Positions 1 through 5,492 are shown, numbered from the stretch's first letter. The stretch is 5,492 bases of DNA from DATAYA01 sp036272815 (GCA_036272815.1 DATAYA010000340.1:1-5492), one strand, 5' to 3'. The notes: generated from the letters alone by a model not told the origin. Numbers and translations: made by a program.

Positions 1-789
1 GAGTTCCGCGAGCTGCACCAGCACCGGCGGCAGTCCCGCGAGCCGGGCCCGCAGCGGGGAAGCGAGCGGGTGCAGCCGGTCGGCCTCCTCCCGCACGTAG
101 AGGCCCCAGAAGCCGCGCATCCGCTCCTCCGACAGCCCGAACCGCCCGTCGCCGAACTCCCGGTAGCTCGGGGTGGAAAAATCCGCGTCGCACACCGGAT
201 AGAGAACAAGAATGCCCGCAAGCGCCGGGCCGCCCGTCTCGCGCAGCAGCAGCGCCGCCGCCAGCGCCAGATTGCCGCCGGCGGAATCGCCGCCCACGAG
301 CAGCCGCGTCCCGTCGATCCCCCACACATCGCCCGAGCGCGCGAGCCAGCGCACCACCTCGGCACATTCCTCGACCGCCTGCGGAAACCGCGCCTCGGGC
401 GAGAGCGCATAATCGACCAGCACCACCGCGATCCCGGCCGCAGCGGCGTATTCCCGCGCCAGCCGGTCATGCGTGTCGATCGACGCGAACACCCACCCGC
501 CGCCGTGGAAATAGACCAGCGCCGGCAGCACCCGGTCGGTGCGCGGCCGATGCACGCGGCACAGCACCCGCCGCCCCCGCGCCGCGACCCAGCGCTCCGT
601 CGTTTCCGCCATCGCCGGGCCGCCCTCGGCCGCAAGCAGGGCAGGGGCGTCGTTGATCGGCCGCTGCGGCGCGATCGGGCGGTCGAGCCGGACCGGCGGC
701 AGGGCAGCCGCGGCGGCCTCGGTGGCGCGGTGCGCGGCCAGCATCTCCGGGTCCCATCTCTGGGTGTCTGGGCGCGGATCGTCTTGCAT
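1..789 (-). CDS. alpha/beta hydrolase fold-3 esterase (HSL family), partial
   Basis: The reverse strand reads 263 codons without a stop from ATG 789 to the window edge, so the 3' end is missing. The family hydrolyses short acyl or acetyl esters, usually in the cytoplasm. Visible motifs: the oxyanion-hole HGGGW at residues 95-99, the conserved DYALSPEARFP segment from residue 126, the nucleophile elbow GDSAGG at 167-172 with Ser169 as nucleophile, and PLASPL at 241-246. The last visible residues, PPVLVQLAEL, match the block that normally continues DPLRDEG, so the catalytic Asp lies immediately beyond base 1 and the catalytic His further on. No signal peptide is seen. ATG 789 is chosen because AGGGAGA (795-801) sits 5 bases upstream. 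The gene is divergent from the acetyltransferase fusion at 892. The substrate cannot be told from sequence. Family assignment is secure; a role linked to the neighbour is only inferred. Confidence 0.93.
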   Translation of the reverse strand, partial: MQDDPRPDTQRWDPEMLAAHRATEAAAAALPPVRLDRPIAPQRPINDAPALLAAEGGPAMAETTERWVAARGRRVLCRVHRPRTDRVLPALVYFHGGGWVFASIDTHDRLAREYAAAAGIAVVLVDYALSPEARFPQAVEECAEVVRWLARSGDVWGIDGTRLLVGGDSAGGNLALAAALLLRETGGPALAGILVLYPVCDADFSTPSYREFGDGRFGLSEERMRGFWGLYVREEADRLHPLASPLRARLAGLPPVLVQLAEL

Positions 790-794
790 CGGCG

Positions 795-801
795 TCTCCC
801 T
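795..801 (-). promoter_or_regulatory. ribosome binding site of the hydrolase
   Basis: On the minus strand AGGGAGA lies 5 bases before ATG 789. It supports this start over internal ATG codons such as Met16. It overlaps the left copy of the direct repeat at 798-814, so a protein bound there could also affect expression of this gene. Confidence 0.6.
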
Positions 802-848
802 GGCGCTCAGGTGGTCCTGGCGGCCAGGTGACCCTGGCGCTCAAGTGG
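798..848. repeat. 17-bp direct repeat pair flanking a palindrome, operator-like
   Basis: CCCTGGCGCTCAGGTGG at 798-814 recurs as CCCTGGCGCTCAAGTGG at 832-848, with one mismatch in 17 and a start-to-start distance of 34 bp. Between them CCTGGC-G-GCCAGG (816-828) is a perfect 6-bp inverted repeat. A second inverted pair, CCAGG-TGAC-CCTGG, lies at 824-837. The array fills the centre of the 102-bp gap between two divergent starts, a usual place for an operator. No convincing -35/-10 pair is visible. A regulatory role is inferred; the repeats themselves are direct observation. Confidence 0.5.
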
Positions 849-891
849 CATCGAAGGCCGCCGACCCTGTCCAGGCAAGCCGAGCCGCTCT

Positions 892-3435
892 ATGCTGCAC
901 CGCACCATGCCCCGTCTCCGCTTCCGCCCCGAGCTGCTGTTCCGGCCCGACACGGTGGGCGTGTTCGGCGCGACCCCGGTGGCCGCCGAGCTGCTTGCCA
1001 CGATCCGAGCCGGCGGGTTCGCGGGCACGCTGCTCGATGCGCCGGACGCGGCCTCGGTCGGCCGCCTGCCGCTCGCCCCCGACCTCGCCGTGGTGGCGAG
1101 CGAGGCGGAGGAGGTCGCCGGCCTGCTCGCGGCGCTCGGTGCGCGCGGGACGCGGGCGGCGGTGGTGCCGGTGCTGGCACCCGATCTCGGCGCGGCGGCA
1201 CGGGCGGCCGGGGTGCGGACCTTCGGGCCGGGGTCGTTCGGCATCGCCGTGCCGGCGCTCGGGCTGAACGCGACGCGCGGGCATATCGCGCCCCCGGCCG
1301 GGCGCGTCGCGCTGGTGTCGCAATCGGCGGCGCTGTGCCGGGTGGTGATCGACTGGGCCGGGCCGAACGGGGTCGGGTTCAGCCATGTGATCGGCGTCGG
1401 CGGCAATGCCGATATCGGGTTCGCCGTCGCCCTCGACTGGCTGGCCGCGGACCCGGGCACCGGGCTCATTCTCCTCGACATTCGGCGCATCCGCGATCCG
1501 CGCACCTTCCTCTCGGCGGCGCGGGCCTGCGCGCGGCTGCGGCCGGTGGTCGCGATCCGTGCCGGCGGCCGGCTGCTCGATGCGGCGGGGGAGGCGGAGG
1601 CGACGTTCGCGGCGGCACTGCGCCGGGCCGGGGTGCTGAGTGTCGCGACGCTGGAGGATCTGCTGGCCGCGGCCGAGACGCTGACCCGGGCCGCGCCGCT
1701 GCGCCGCGAGGGGCTGGCGATCGTGACCAACGCGGTCGGCCCCGGCCAGCTCGCCGCCGACGCGGCGCTGCGGGAGGGGATCGCGCTCGCCGCGCTGTCG
1801 GAGGCCGGCCGGGCGGCGCTGGAGGTCGTGCTGCCGGACGGCGCGGCCGGGCCGGGGCCGGTCTATGCCGGGCTCGCGTCGCCGCTGCGTCTGGCCGAGG
1901 CGGCGGCGATGCTGGCGGGGGCGCCGGAGGTGGGGGCGGTGCTGGCGGTCCACGCCCCGGCCGGCCGGACTGACAGCGCGACCATCGCCTCCCTGGCGGC
2001 CGGTGCGTCGCGGCTGCGGGTGCCGCTGCTGGTCGCGGCGATGGGCGAGAGCACCGGGGCGGCGCACCGGACGACGCTGGCCGAGGCGGGGGTGCCGGCG
2101 TTCGCCTCGCCCGAGGCGGCGGTGCGCGGGATGCACCATCTGATCGAGCAGCGGCGCGCCCGCGAGGCGGCGCGCGAGCTGCCCGATGCGGCGGTGCTGG
2201 CGCTCGCCCCTGACCGCCGGGCGGTGCGGGTCATCTTCGAGCGCGCCCGTGCCGCCGGGCGGCTCGGGATCGCCGCCGCCGACACGCTGGCGGCGCTGGC
2301 CGCCTATGGCGTGCCGGGCGTGCCGGGGCGGGCGGCCGCGACGCCGCAGGAGGCGGCGGACGCGGCGCGGATGCTGGGGTTTCCGGCGGTGGTGAAGCTG
2401 CACCGCGACGGGCCGCTGCCGCCGGTGACGGGAAGCGTGGTGCTCGACCTCGCGGATGCGGCCGAGGTCGAGCGGGCGGCGGCATACCTGCTGCGGCGGC
2501 GCGGCGATGCGAGCGGCGTGCTGGTGCAACGCCAGGTGGGACGGGCGCGCGCGCTGCGGCTGCGCCTCGCCGACGACCCGGTGTTCGGGCCGGCGATCGG
2601 GATCGGCCTCGCCGGCGTCGCCGGGGATCGCGGCCGCGCCTTCGATCTGCCGCCGCTCAACCTGACCTTGGCGCGGACGCTGATCGCCCGCAGCGGCGCC
2701 AAGGCGGCGCTCGCGGCCGGCCCCGACCAGCCGGCGGCCGACGTCGCCGCGGTCGCGGAGACGCTGGTGCGGGTGAGCGCGCTGGCGGTCGACTTCCCCG
2801 AGATCGTGGCCCTGGTGCTCGATCCGGTGTTCGCCGATGCCGACGGCGTGCTGCTGGGCAATGGCTGGCTGCGGCTGCGGCCGGAGGGGGAGACGGCGAT
2901 GCTCTCGATCCCGCCCTATCCCGACGCGCTGGTCGAGCGCCTGACGCTGGGCGGCGAGGCGCTGGTGATCCGGCCGATCCGGCCCGAGGACGCCGCCGCC
3001 CACGCCGCGATGTTCGCCCGCCTGCCGCCGGAGGACGTGCGGCTGCGCTTCTTCTCCAGCATGCGCGAGCTGGGTGCCGAGCAGATCGCGCGGATGACGC
3101 AGGTCGATTACGAGCGCGAGATGGCGCTGATCGCGGTGCGTGTGGCCGATGGTGCGACGGTGGGGGTCGCACGGCTGGTGCGCGAGGCGACCGGCGCCGG
3201 CGGCGAGGCGGAGTTTGCCGTGCTGGTGGAACCGGCGATGAAGGGCCGCGGGCTCGCGACCGCGCTGATGCGCCGGCTGCTCGACTGGGCGCGCGGGCAG
3301 GGGGTTGCGGAGGTGATGGGGCAGGTGCTGGCGGAGAACGAGCCGATGCTGGCCTTCGTGCAGCGGCTCGGCTTCAGCGTGCGGCATCTGCCGCACGAGG
3401 CGGAGCTGGTGGAGGCGCGGCTGGTACTCGGGTGA
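892..3435 (+). CDS. Pat-like fusion: acyl-CoA synthetase (ADP-forming)-like domains plus GNAT N-acetyltransferase
   Basis: 847 residues with the domain order of bacterial protein lysine acetyltransferases (Pat/PatZ), which acetylate targets such as acetyl-CoA synthetase using acetyl-CoA. Approximate layout: CoA-binding Rossmann-like domain 10-130, succinyl-CoA-ligase-like domains 135-420, ATP-grasp-like region 445-670, GNAT domain 684-847. The GNAT part looks intact: LVIRPIRPED near 692, DYEREMALIA at 739-748, and the acetyl-CoA loop KGRGLA at 784-789 after AEFAVLVEP. The synthetase part is degenerate. SQSGA is SQSAA (143-147). The SHTGALAG phosphohistidine loop is absent after Arg223. HKSD-GGV is replaced around 504-513 although Lys502 remains. 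LDINPL reads LVLDPV (641-646). Synthetase activity is therefore unlikely, and a sensory or scaffold role is inferred. The start is uncertain: neither ATG 892 nor ATG 907 has a good Shine-Dalgarno, and 907 gives a typical family N-terminus. Its protein target is unknown. Confidence 0.93.
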   Translation: MLHRTMPRLRFRPELLFRPDTVGVFGATPVAAELLATIRAGGFAGTLLDAPDAASVGRLPLAPDLAVVASEAEEVAGLLAALGARGTRAAVVPVLAPDLGAAARAAGVRTFGPGSFGIAVPALGLNATRGHIAPPAGRVALVSQSAALCRVVIDWAGPNGVGFSHVIGVGGNADIGFAVALDWLAADPGTGLILLDIRRIRDPRTFLSAARACARLRPVVAIRAGGRLLDAAGEAEATFAAALRRAGVLSVATLEDLLAAAETLTRAAPLRREGLAIVTNAVGPGQLAADAALREGIALAALSEAGRAALEVVLPDGAAGPGPVYAGLASPLRLAEAAAMLAGAPEVGAVLAVHAPAGRTDSATIASLAAGASRLRVPLLVAAMGESTGAAHRTTLAEAGVPAFASPEAAVRGMHHLIEQRRAREAARELPDAAVLALAPDRRAVRVIFERARAAGRLGIAAADTLAALAAYGVPGVPGRAAATPQEAADAARMLGFPAVVKLHRDGPLPPVTGSVVLDLADAAEVERAAAYLLRRRGDASGVLVQRQVGRARALRLRLADDPVFGPAIGIGLAGVAGDRGRAFDLPPLNLTLARTLIARSGAKAALAAGPDQPAADVAAVAETLVRVSALAVDFPEIVALVLDPVFADADGVLLGNGWLRLRPEGETAMLSIPPYPDALVERLTLGGEALVIRPIRPEDAAAHAAMFARLPPEDVRLRFFSSMRELGAEQIARMTQVDYEREMALIAVRVADGATVGVARLVREATGAGGEAEFAVLVEPAMKGRGLATALMRRLLDWARGQGVAEVMGQVLAENEPMLAFVQRLGFSVRHLPHEAELVEARLVLG

Positions 3436-3446
3436 GGGGAGGGCCG

Positions 3447-3513
3447 GCGCGGCCTGCATCGTGCGGGAGCGCGGCTTGCATCCTGCGGGCAGCGCGGCTT
3501 GCATCGTGCGGGC
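3447..3513. repeat. three tandem copies of a 22-23 bp unit
   Basis: Copies at 3447-3468, 3469-3491 and 3492-3513 share the pattern GCGCGGCYTGCATCSTGCGGG, differing at a few bases. They fill most of the 106-bp gap between the acetyltransferase stop and the tRNA. There are no spacers, so this is not a CRISPR array. Just before them GGCCG-GCG-CGGCC (3442-3454) could form a short hairpin, but no T-run follows, so an intrinsic terminator is not supported. The function is unknown; replication slippage is the simplest origin. Confidence 0.7.
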
Positions 3514-3541
3514 GGTTTGCGTAGATCGAAGCGCGTCGCGG

Positions 3542-3616
3542 GCGGGCGTAGCTCAGGGGTAGAGCACAACCTTGCCAAGGTTGGGGTCGAGGGTTCGAAT
3601 CCCTTCGCCCGCTCCA
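3542..3616 (+). tRNA. tRNA-Gly (anticodon GCC)
   Basis: A full cloverleaf can be drawn. The acceptor stem pairs GCGGGCG (3542-3548) with CGCCCGC (3606-3612). The D arm is GCTC/GAGC (3551-3554 and 3562-3565). The anticodon stem CAACC/GGTTG encloses loop TTGCCAA with GCC at 3574-3576. The T stem GAGGG/CCCTT (one G-T pair) encloses TTCGAAT (3594-3600). The discriminator base is T3613 and CCA is encoded at 3614-3616. It reads GGC/GGU glycine codons. Its 3' end abuts sequence of different character, and tRNA 3' ends are common integration sites for genomic islands. Confidence 0.97.
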
Positions 3617-3707
3617 TATTTTCAATCATTTGTGGACCTACTTGGGACGGTGGAGGTAGCGGTAGCTACCAGATAGCTACCTCTATGATGCAAATGCCGG
3701 CCGACGC
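3617..3707. other. non-coding spacer after the tRNA
   Basis: This stretch has the most A+T of the region (TATTTTCAATCATTT just after CCA) and shows no codon-position bias in any frame. A stop (TAG 3663-3665) closes the frame that becomes coding further on. It contains the stem-loop at 3653-3683. No integrase, recombinase gene or second copy of the tRNA 3' end is seen. It is the likely left edge of the accessory segment. Confidence 0.5.
3653..3683. repeat. stem-loop with nested GGTAGC/GCTACC words
   Basis: GAGGTAGC (3653-3660) and GCTACCTC (3676-3683) form a perfect 8-bp inverted repeat around a 15-base loop. The loop begins with the perfect palindrome GGTAGCTACC (3661-3670). The hexamer GGTAGC or its complement GCTACC thus occurs four times in 31 bp, including tandem GGTAGC-GGTAGC and TAGCTACC repeated at an 11-bp period (3663-3670, 3674-3681), about one helical turn. 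No T-run follows, so an operator or recombinase-binding site fits better than an intrinsic terminator. The role is inferred only. Confidence 0.65.
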
Positions 3708-3830
3708 GACGTAGTCGCGGACCGGGCCGCCGTCGCGCGGCTGGCCCTGCGCTCGCTCGCCCGCGACTGGTCGGAGTCGCACCTCGTTGACATCGTCCTC
3801 GATCTCGTCGGCGAGGACGACGCGGACTCG

Positions 3831-4319
3831 GTGCGCCTGGCGCTGCCCGCCATTGTGGACCTAGCCAGCCCAGATTACGGGAACAGCTTTGTCCGGACTC
3901 CGCGGCGGGACGAGCGACCTCTTCTGGCGTTCTGGAAGCATCACCGCACGATCATCCTCAAGGCGGTGGAGGAGGTGCTCGCCTCTCGGCGACTTTACAC
4001 GGTCGAAATGGCCGGCCGGCTTCTCTCCATGGTGCAGCGGACCGATCCGGCCGCCGCTGATCCGGTCGCCCAGTCGCTGGTATCCACCTATGTCCGCGCG
4101 CGCCTTCTCATCGACGACGTCGAGGGTGAGGAAGACCTTCCGCACATGGGCGACGCGCTGGAGGGCGTGTTCCTGACCGCGCCCGAGGTGCTGAACCGGC
4201 TGCTTCAGGAGTATGCGGCGGGCTCGGACCGCCTGAGCGCCGGGCGCATCCACAAGATCTACGCCCGCCTGCTGGACTGGCGGCGCGACCGTCGAGCCGC
4301 CGCCGCCAAAAGCGCCTAG
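3831..4319 (+). CDS. hypothetical protein, probably the 3' remnant of a larger gene
   Basis: I do not recognise the family. The only usable start in frame upstream of the conserved-looking body is GTG 3831 (162 codons, stop TAG 4317-4319), with at best a weak GAGG 14 bases upstream. The same frame is open back to 3666, and from about 3708 to 3830 nearly every third codon position is G or C, so coding extends about 41 codons upstream without any ATG, GTG or TTG. Upstream of 3708 this bias vanishes. That suggests the 5' end was lost in a rearrangement. The product is charged and mostly helical, with segments such as VRLALPAIVDLA and FWKHHRTIILKAVEEVLASRRLY; it has no signal peptide or membrane span. 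A HEAT-like or scaffold-type helical protein is possible but unproven. Its stop lies 19 bases before the transposase stop on the opposite strand. Confidence 0.55.
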   Translation: MRLALPAIVDLASPDYGNSFVRTPRRDERPLLAFWKHHRTIILKAVEEVLASRRLYTVEMAGRLLSMVQRTDPAAADPVAQSLVSTYVRARLLIDDVEGEEDLPHMGDALEGVFLTAPEVLNRLLQEYAAGSDRLSAGRIHKIYARLLDWRRDRRAAAAKSA

Positions 4320-4330
4320 TCTCCCGATTC

Positions 4331-4941
4331 TGAAGTTCCTATGCACATTTGGTCTGGACGGCCAAGGTTCGGCGGCAGAAGCGGGCGATGCAGGCGAGGA
4401 TGTCATCGGCGCTCTTGGTCCAGCGAAACGGCTTCGGATCGGCGTTGCGGGCGTCGAGATAGGCCATAATGGCGGCTTCCAATTCCTTGGTGGAGCAGTG
4501 CGCGCCGCGCTTGATCTGCGGCTCGGTCAGGAGGGCAAAGAACCGCTCGACCTGGTTGATCGAGGAAGATGAGGTCGGGGTGAAATGGGGGGGCCAGCTT
4601 GGCCGCTTGGCGAACCGATCGCGGATCGTCCGGGTCTTGTGGCTCGAGGCGTTGTCCATGATGACGTGGACGTCGAGATCAGCGGGCACGTTCTTCTCGA
4701 CCGTGTCGAGGAAGCGGCGGAACTCGGCCGCGCGGTGGCGCGGCATGCACTTGCCGATGATCGTGCCGGCTTTCACGTCGAGGGCTGCGAACAGCGAAGT
4801 CGTGCCGTGTCGTTTGTAGTCCTGGGTGCGCCGCTCCACCTGCCCTGGCCGCATCGGCAGCATCGGCTGCGTACGGTCCAGGGCCTGGATCTGCGACTTC
4901 TCGTCGACACACAGCACCAACGCACGATCCGGCGGCTCGAG
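4331..4941 (-). mobile_element. IS630-family insertion sequence fragment
   Basis: This is the 3' two-thirds of an IS630-type element lying on the minus strand. The intact end should lie just past the transposase stop, near 4320-4342, where TGAAGTTCCTATGCAC (4331-4346) is a candidate terminal sequence. The other end is gone: homology stops near 4941 and no matching inverted terminal repeat is visible in the window. The fragment is not expected to move by itself. Confidence 0.6.
4339..4941 (-). pseudogene. IS630-family transposase, 5'-truncated
   Basis: Reading leftward from LEPPDRALVL (near 4941) to TAG at 4339-4341 gives about 200 residues of an IS630-type DDE transposase, which normally has about 340-360. 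Catalytic carboxylates are present: Asp in VLCVDEKSQ (4903-4905), Asp in VIMDNASSH (4654-4656) and Glu in INQVERFF (4546-4548). The DYKRHGTTSLFAALDV block and the C-terminal NADPKPFRWTKSADDILACIARF block are typical. The N-terminal helix-turn-helix DNA-binding half is missing. The conserved Trp of the SWLNxVE motif reads Ser (SSINQVE), a sign of decay. The frame stays open upstream to 5163, but those 74 codons are unrelated and run antisense to the cupin gene. The protein should be unable to bind its own ends, so it is probably inactive. Confidence 0.88.
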
Positions 4942-5074
4942 GCGATGGCGTCCGCCGGGGCATTCGAAGAGCCTTGGACAGCCAGCGGGCCACGTTCCCA
5001 TTGAAAACCGTGTTGAGCCAGGAGCAGGCTGCCTTCCAAGATCGATTATCGGCCGATCATCGGGGAAATCCTCG
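4942..5074. other. junction segment of unknown origin between two truncated genes
   Basis: Transposase homology stops near 4941 and cupin homology starts near 5075. The roughly 130 bases between match neither gene in any frame I read. Open frames cross it on both strands, but none gives a recognisable product or a continuous codon-position bias. It may be the scar of a deletion or of another element. Confidence 0.4.
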
Positions 5075-5110
5075 AAGGGTCTTCCGGAGAATCCCGGCAG
5101 GCAAGCTCTG

Positions 5111-5374
5111 ATGATCACAGTCGAGCATGCGCCCGGCGGGTCGAGCGCTATCCACCGACACAATGCACATGCGTTTGTTTACGTGCTGGAGGGCTCCGTC
5201 GTGTTCCAGCTGAAGGGTGGACAACAGGTGACGCTGACACCAGGACAGACATTCTATGAAGGCCCTGATGATGTTCATGTCGTCGACCGGAACGCAAGCG
5301 GCACCCAGCCGGCGAAATTCCTGGTGCTCTTGATCAAGGACAAGGGCGCCCCGGCGCTCGTGCCCGCACAGTGA
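5111..5374 (+). CDS. cupin domain protein, probably 5'-truncated
   Basis: 87 residues from ATG 5111 to TGA 5372-5374 form a small single-domain cupin. The family is diverse: metal-dependent oxygenases, isomerases and small-molecule binders. Cupin motif 1 is GGSSAIHRHNAHAFVYVLEG, with candidate ligands His15, His17 and possibly His20. Motif 2 is PGQTFYEGPDDVHVVDRN, with His56 and Asn61. The tail FLVLLIKDKGAPALVP is typical of short secreted or periplasmic cupins. The in-frame codons just upstream, KGLPENPGRQAL (5075-5110), also resemble the family (usually LPGxPGKEALM), so the original gene began further left, probably with a signal peptide. That part is replaced by unrelated sequence next to the transposase fragment. 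ATG 5111 lacks a convincing ribosome site. The reading frame of the fold is intact, so a folded product is possible, but it would lack its export signal. Confidence 0.8.
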   Translation: MITVEHAPGGSSAIHRHNAHAFVYVLEGSVVFQLKGGQQVTLTPGQTFYEGPDDVHVVDRNASGTQPAKFLVLLIKDKGAPALVPAQ

Positions 5375-5405
5375 CTGTTACGACAACCCATAGGTAAGAC
5401 AGTCA
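5372..5405. repeat. 7-bp inverted repeat between cupin and next gene
   Basis: TGACTGT (5372-5378, starting at the cupin stop codon) and ACAGTCA (5399-5405) are perfect inverted repeats separated by 20 bases. The right arm ends 2 bases before the next ribosome site. It could be a weak hairpin or an operator for the downstream gene. No T-run follows. Confidence 0.4.
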
Positions 5406-5407
5406 GC

Positions 5408-5413
5408 AGGAGA
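5408..5413 (+). promoter_or_regulatory. ribosome binding site of the last gene
   Basis: AGGAGA lies 5 bases before ATG 5419. It is the strongest Shine-Dalgarno on the plus strand of this window, and it decides the start of the partial gene that follows. Confidence 0.75.
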
Positions 5414-5418
5414 CGAAC

Positions 5419-5492
5419 ATGAGCTTGGACAATACCTCACAGCCCTCGGCCAAGTACTGCGCCGAGACGATTAACGCGAAGTACATCCACGG
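5419..5492 (+). CDS. unidentified gene, 5' end only
   Basis: ATG 5419 opens 24 full codons reading MSLDNTSQPSAKYCAETINAKYIH before the window ends within the next codon. The start is well supported by AGGAGA upstream. The fragment is polar with no signal peptide, and it is too short for me to assign a family. It follows the cupin on the same strand with a 44-base gap, so the two may be co-transcribed. Confidence 0.6.
   Translation, partial: MSLDNTSQPSAKYCAETINAKYIH

Noticed and set aside
70..831. A 253-codon plus-strand open frame over the hydrolase
   Set aside because: It is low-complexity, Arg/Pro/His-rich, and antisense to a frame with clear HGGGW and GDSAGG motifs.
841..3504. An 887-codon open frame on the minus strand across the whole acetyltransferase gene
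   Set aside because: It is an antisense shadow of a very GC-rich gene. The product is dominated by Arg, His, Gln and Pro with no recognisable domain, while the plus frame shows clear Pat-like homology.
3447..3513. Possible CRISPR array
   Set aside because: The three repeats are directly adjacent with no spacers, and no cas gene is present.
3630..3863. TTGTGGACCTA occurs at 3630-3640 and again at 3853-3863
   Set aside because: An 11-bp match over about 230 bp can arise by chance, and the flanks do not extend it. It is not enough to claim an attachment site pair.
4332..4344. GAAGTTCCTATGC resembles one 13-bp arm of a yeast FRT site (12 of 13)
   Set aside because: There is no second inverted arm or 8-bp core, and it lies at the expected end of an IS630 element, so it is more likely IS terminal sequence or coincidence.
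4585..5004. A 139-codon plus-strand open frame over the transposase
   Set aside because: It is antisense to clear transposase homology and has no recognisable product.
4826..5074. A longer plus-strand start for the cupin protein
   Set aside because: These codons are antisense to the transposase and then cross the junction segment; only codons from about 5075 onward look like cupin.
4942..5163. The first 74 codons of the minus-strand frame that ends in the transposase
   Set aside because: This part does not resemble IS630 N-termini, and its beginning is antisense to the cupin. It is an accidental extension of the open frame.

Overview
The window is very GC-rich, and its protein families point to an alphaproteobacterium, plausibly Acetobacteraceae or another Rhodospirillales. 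That placement is an inference from composition and from the style of the transposase and cupin; nothing here fixes the genus. A conserved chromosomal half (1-3616) is followed by a patchwork accessory half (3617-5492) that is visibly less GC-rich.

Left half: a truncated alpha/beta hydrolase of the hormone-sensitive-lipase (HSL) type runs leftward off the window. Its catalytic Asp would lie just beyond base 1. It is divergent from a large fusion protein (892-3435) combining an ADP-forming acyl-CoA synthetase-like region with a C-terminal GNAT acetyltransferase, the Pat/PatZ architecture. The 102-bp intergenic region between them carries a near-perfect 17-bp direct repeat around a palindrome, a candidate operator. 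In the fusion protein the GNAT domain looks intact, but the synthetase motifs (SHTGA phosphohistidine loop, HKSD-GGV, LDINPL) are missing or altered. It therefore reads as a pseudo-synthetase regulating, or scaffolding, an active acetyltransferase. After it come three short tandem repeats and a complete tRNA-Gly(GCC) with encoded CCA.

Right half: directly after the tRNA lie a stem-loop built from GGTAGC/GCTACC words, the remnant of an unidentified helical gene whose coding signal starts without a start codon, a 5'-truncated IS630-family transposase on the minus strand, and a 5'-truncated cupin gene. The last 74 bases begin an unidentified gene behind a good ribosome binding site. This looks like tRNA-adjacent recombination debris. 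No integrase and no second attachment site are visible here.

I do not see a complete new system. The points most worth a second look are the degenerate acetyltransferase fusion, the repeat-rich stem-loop next to the tRNA, and the IS/cupin junction.
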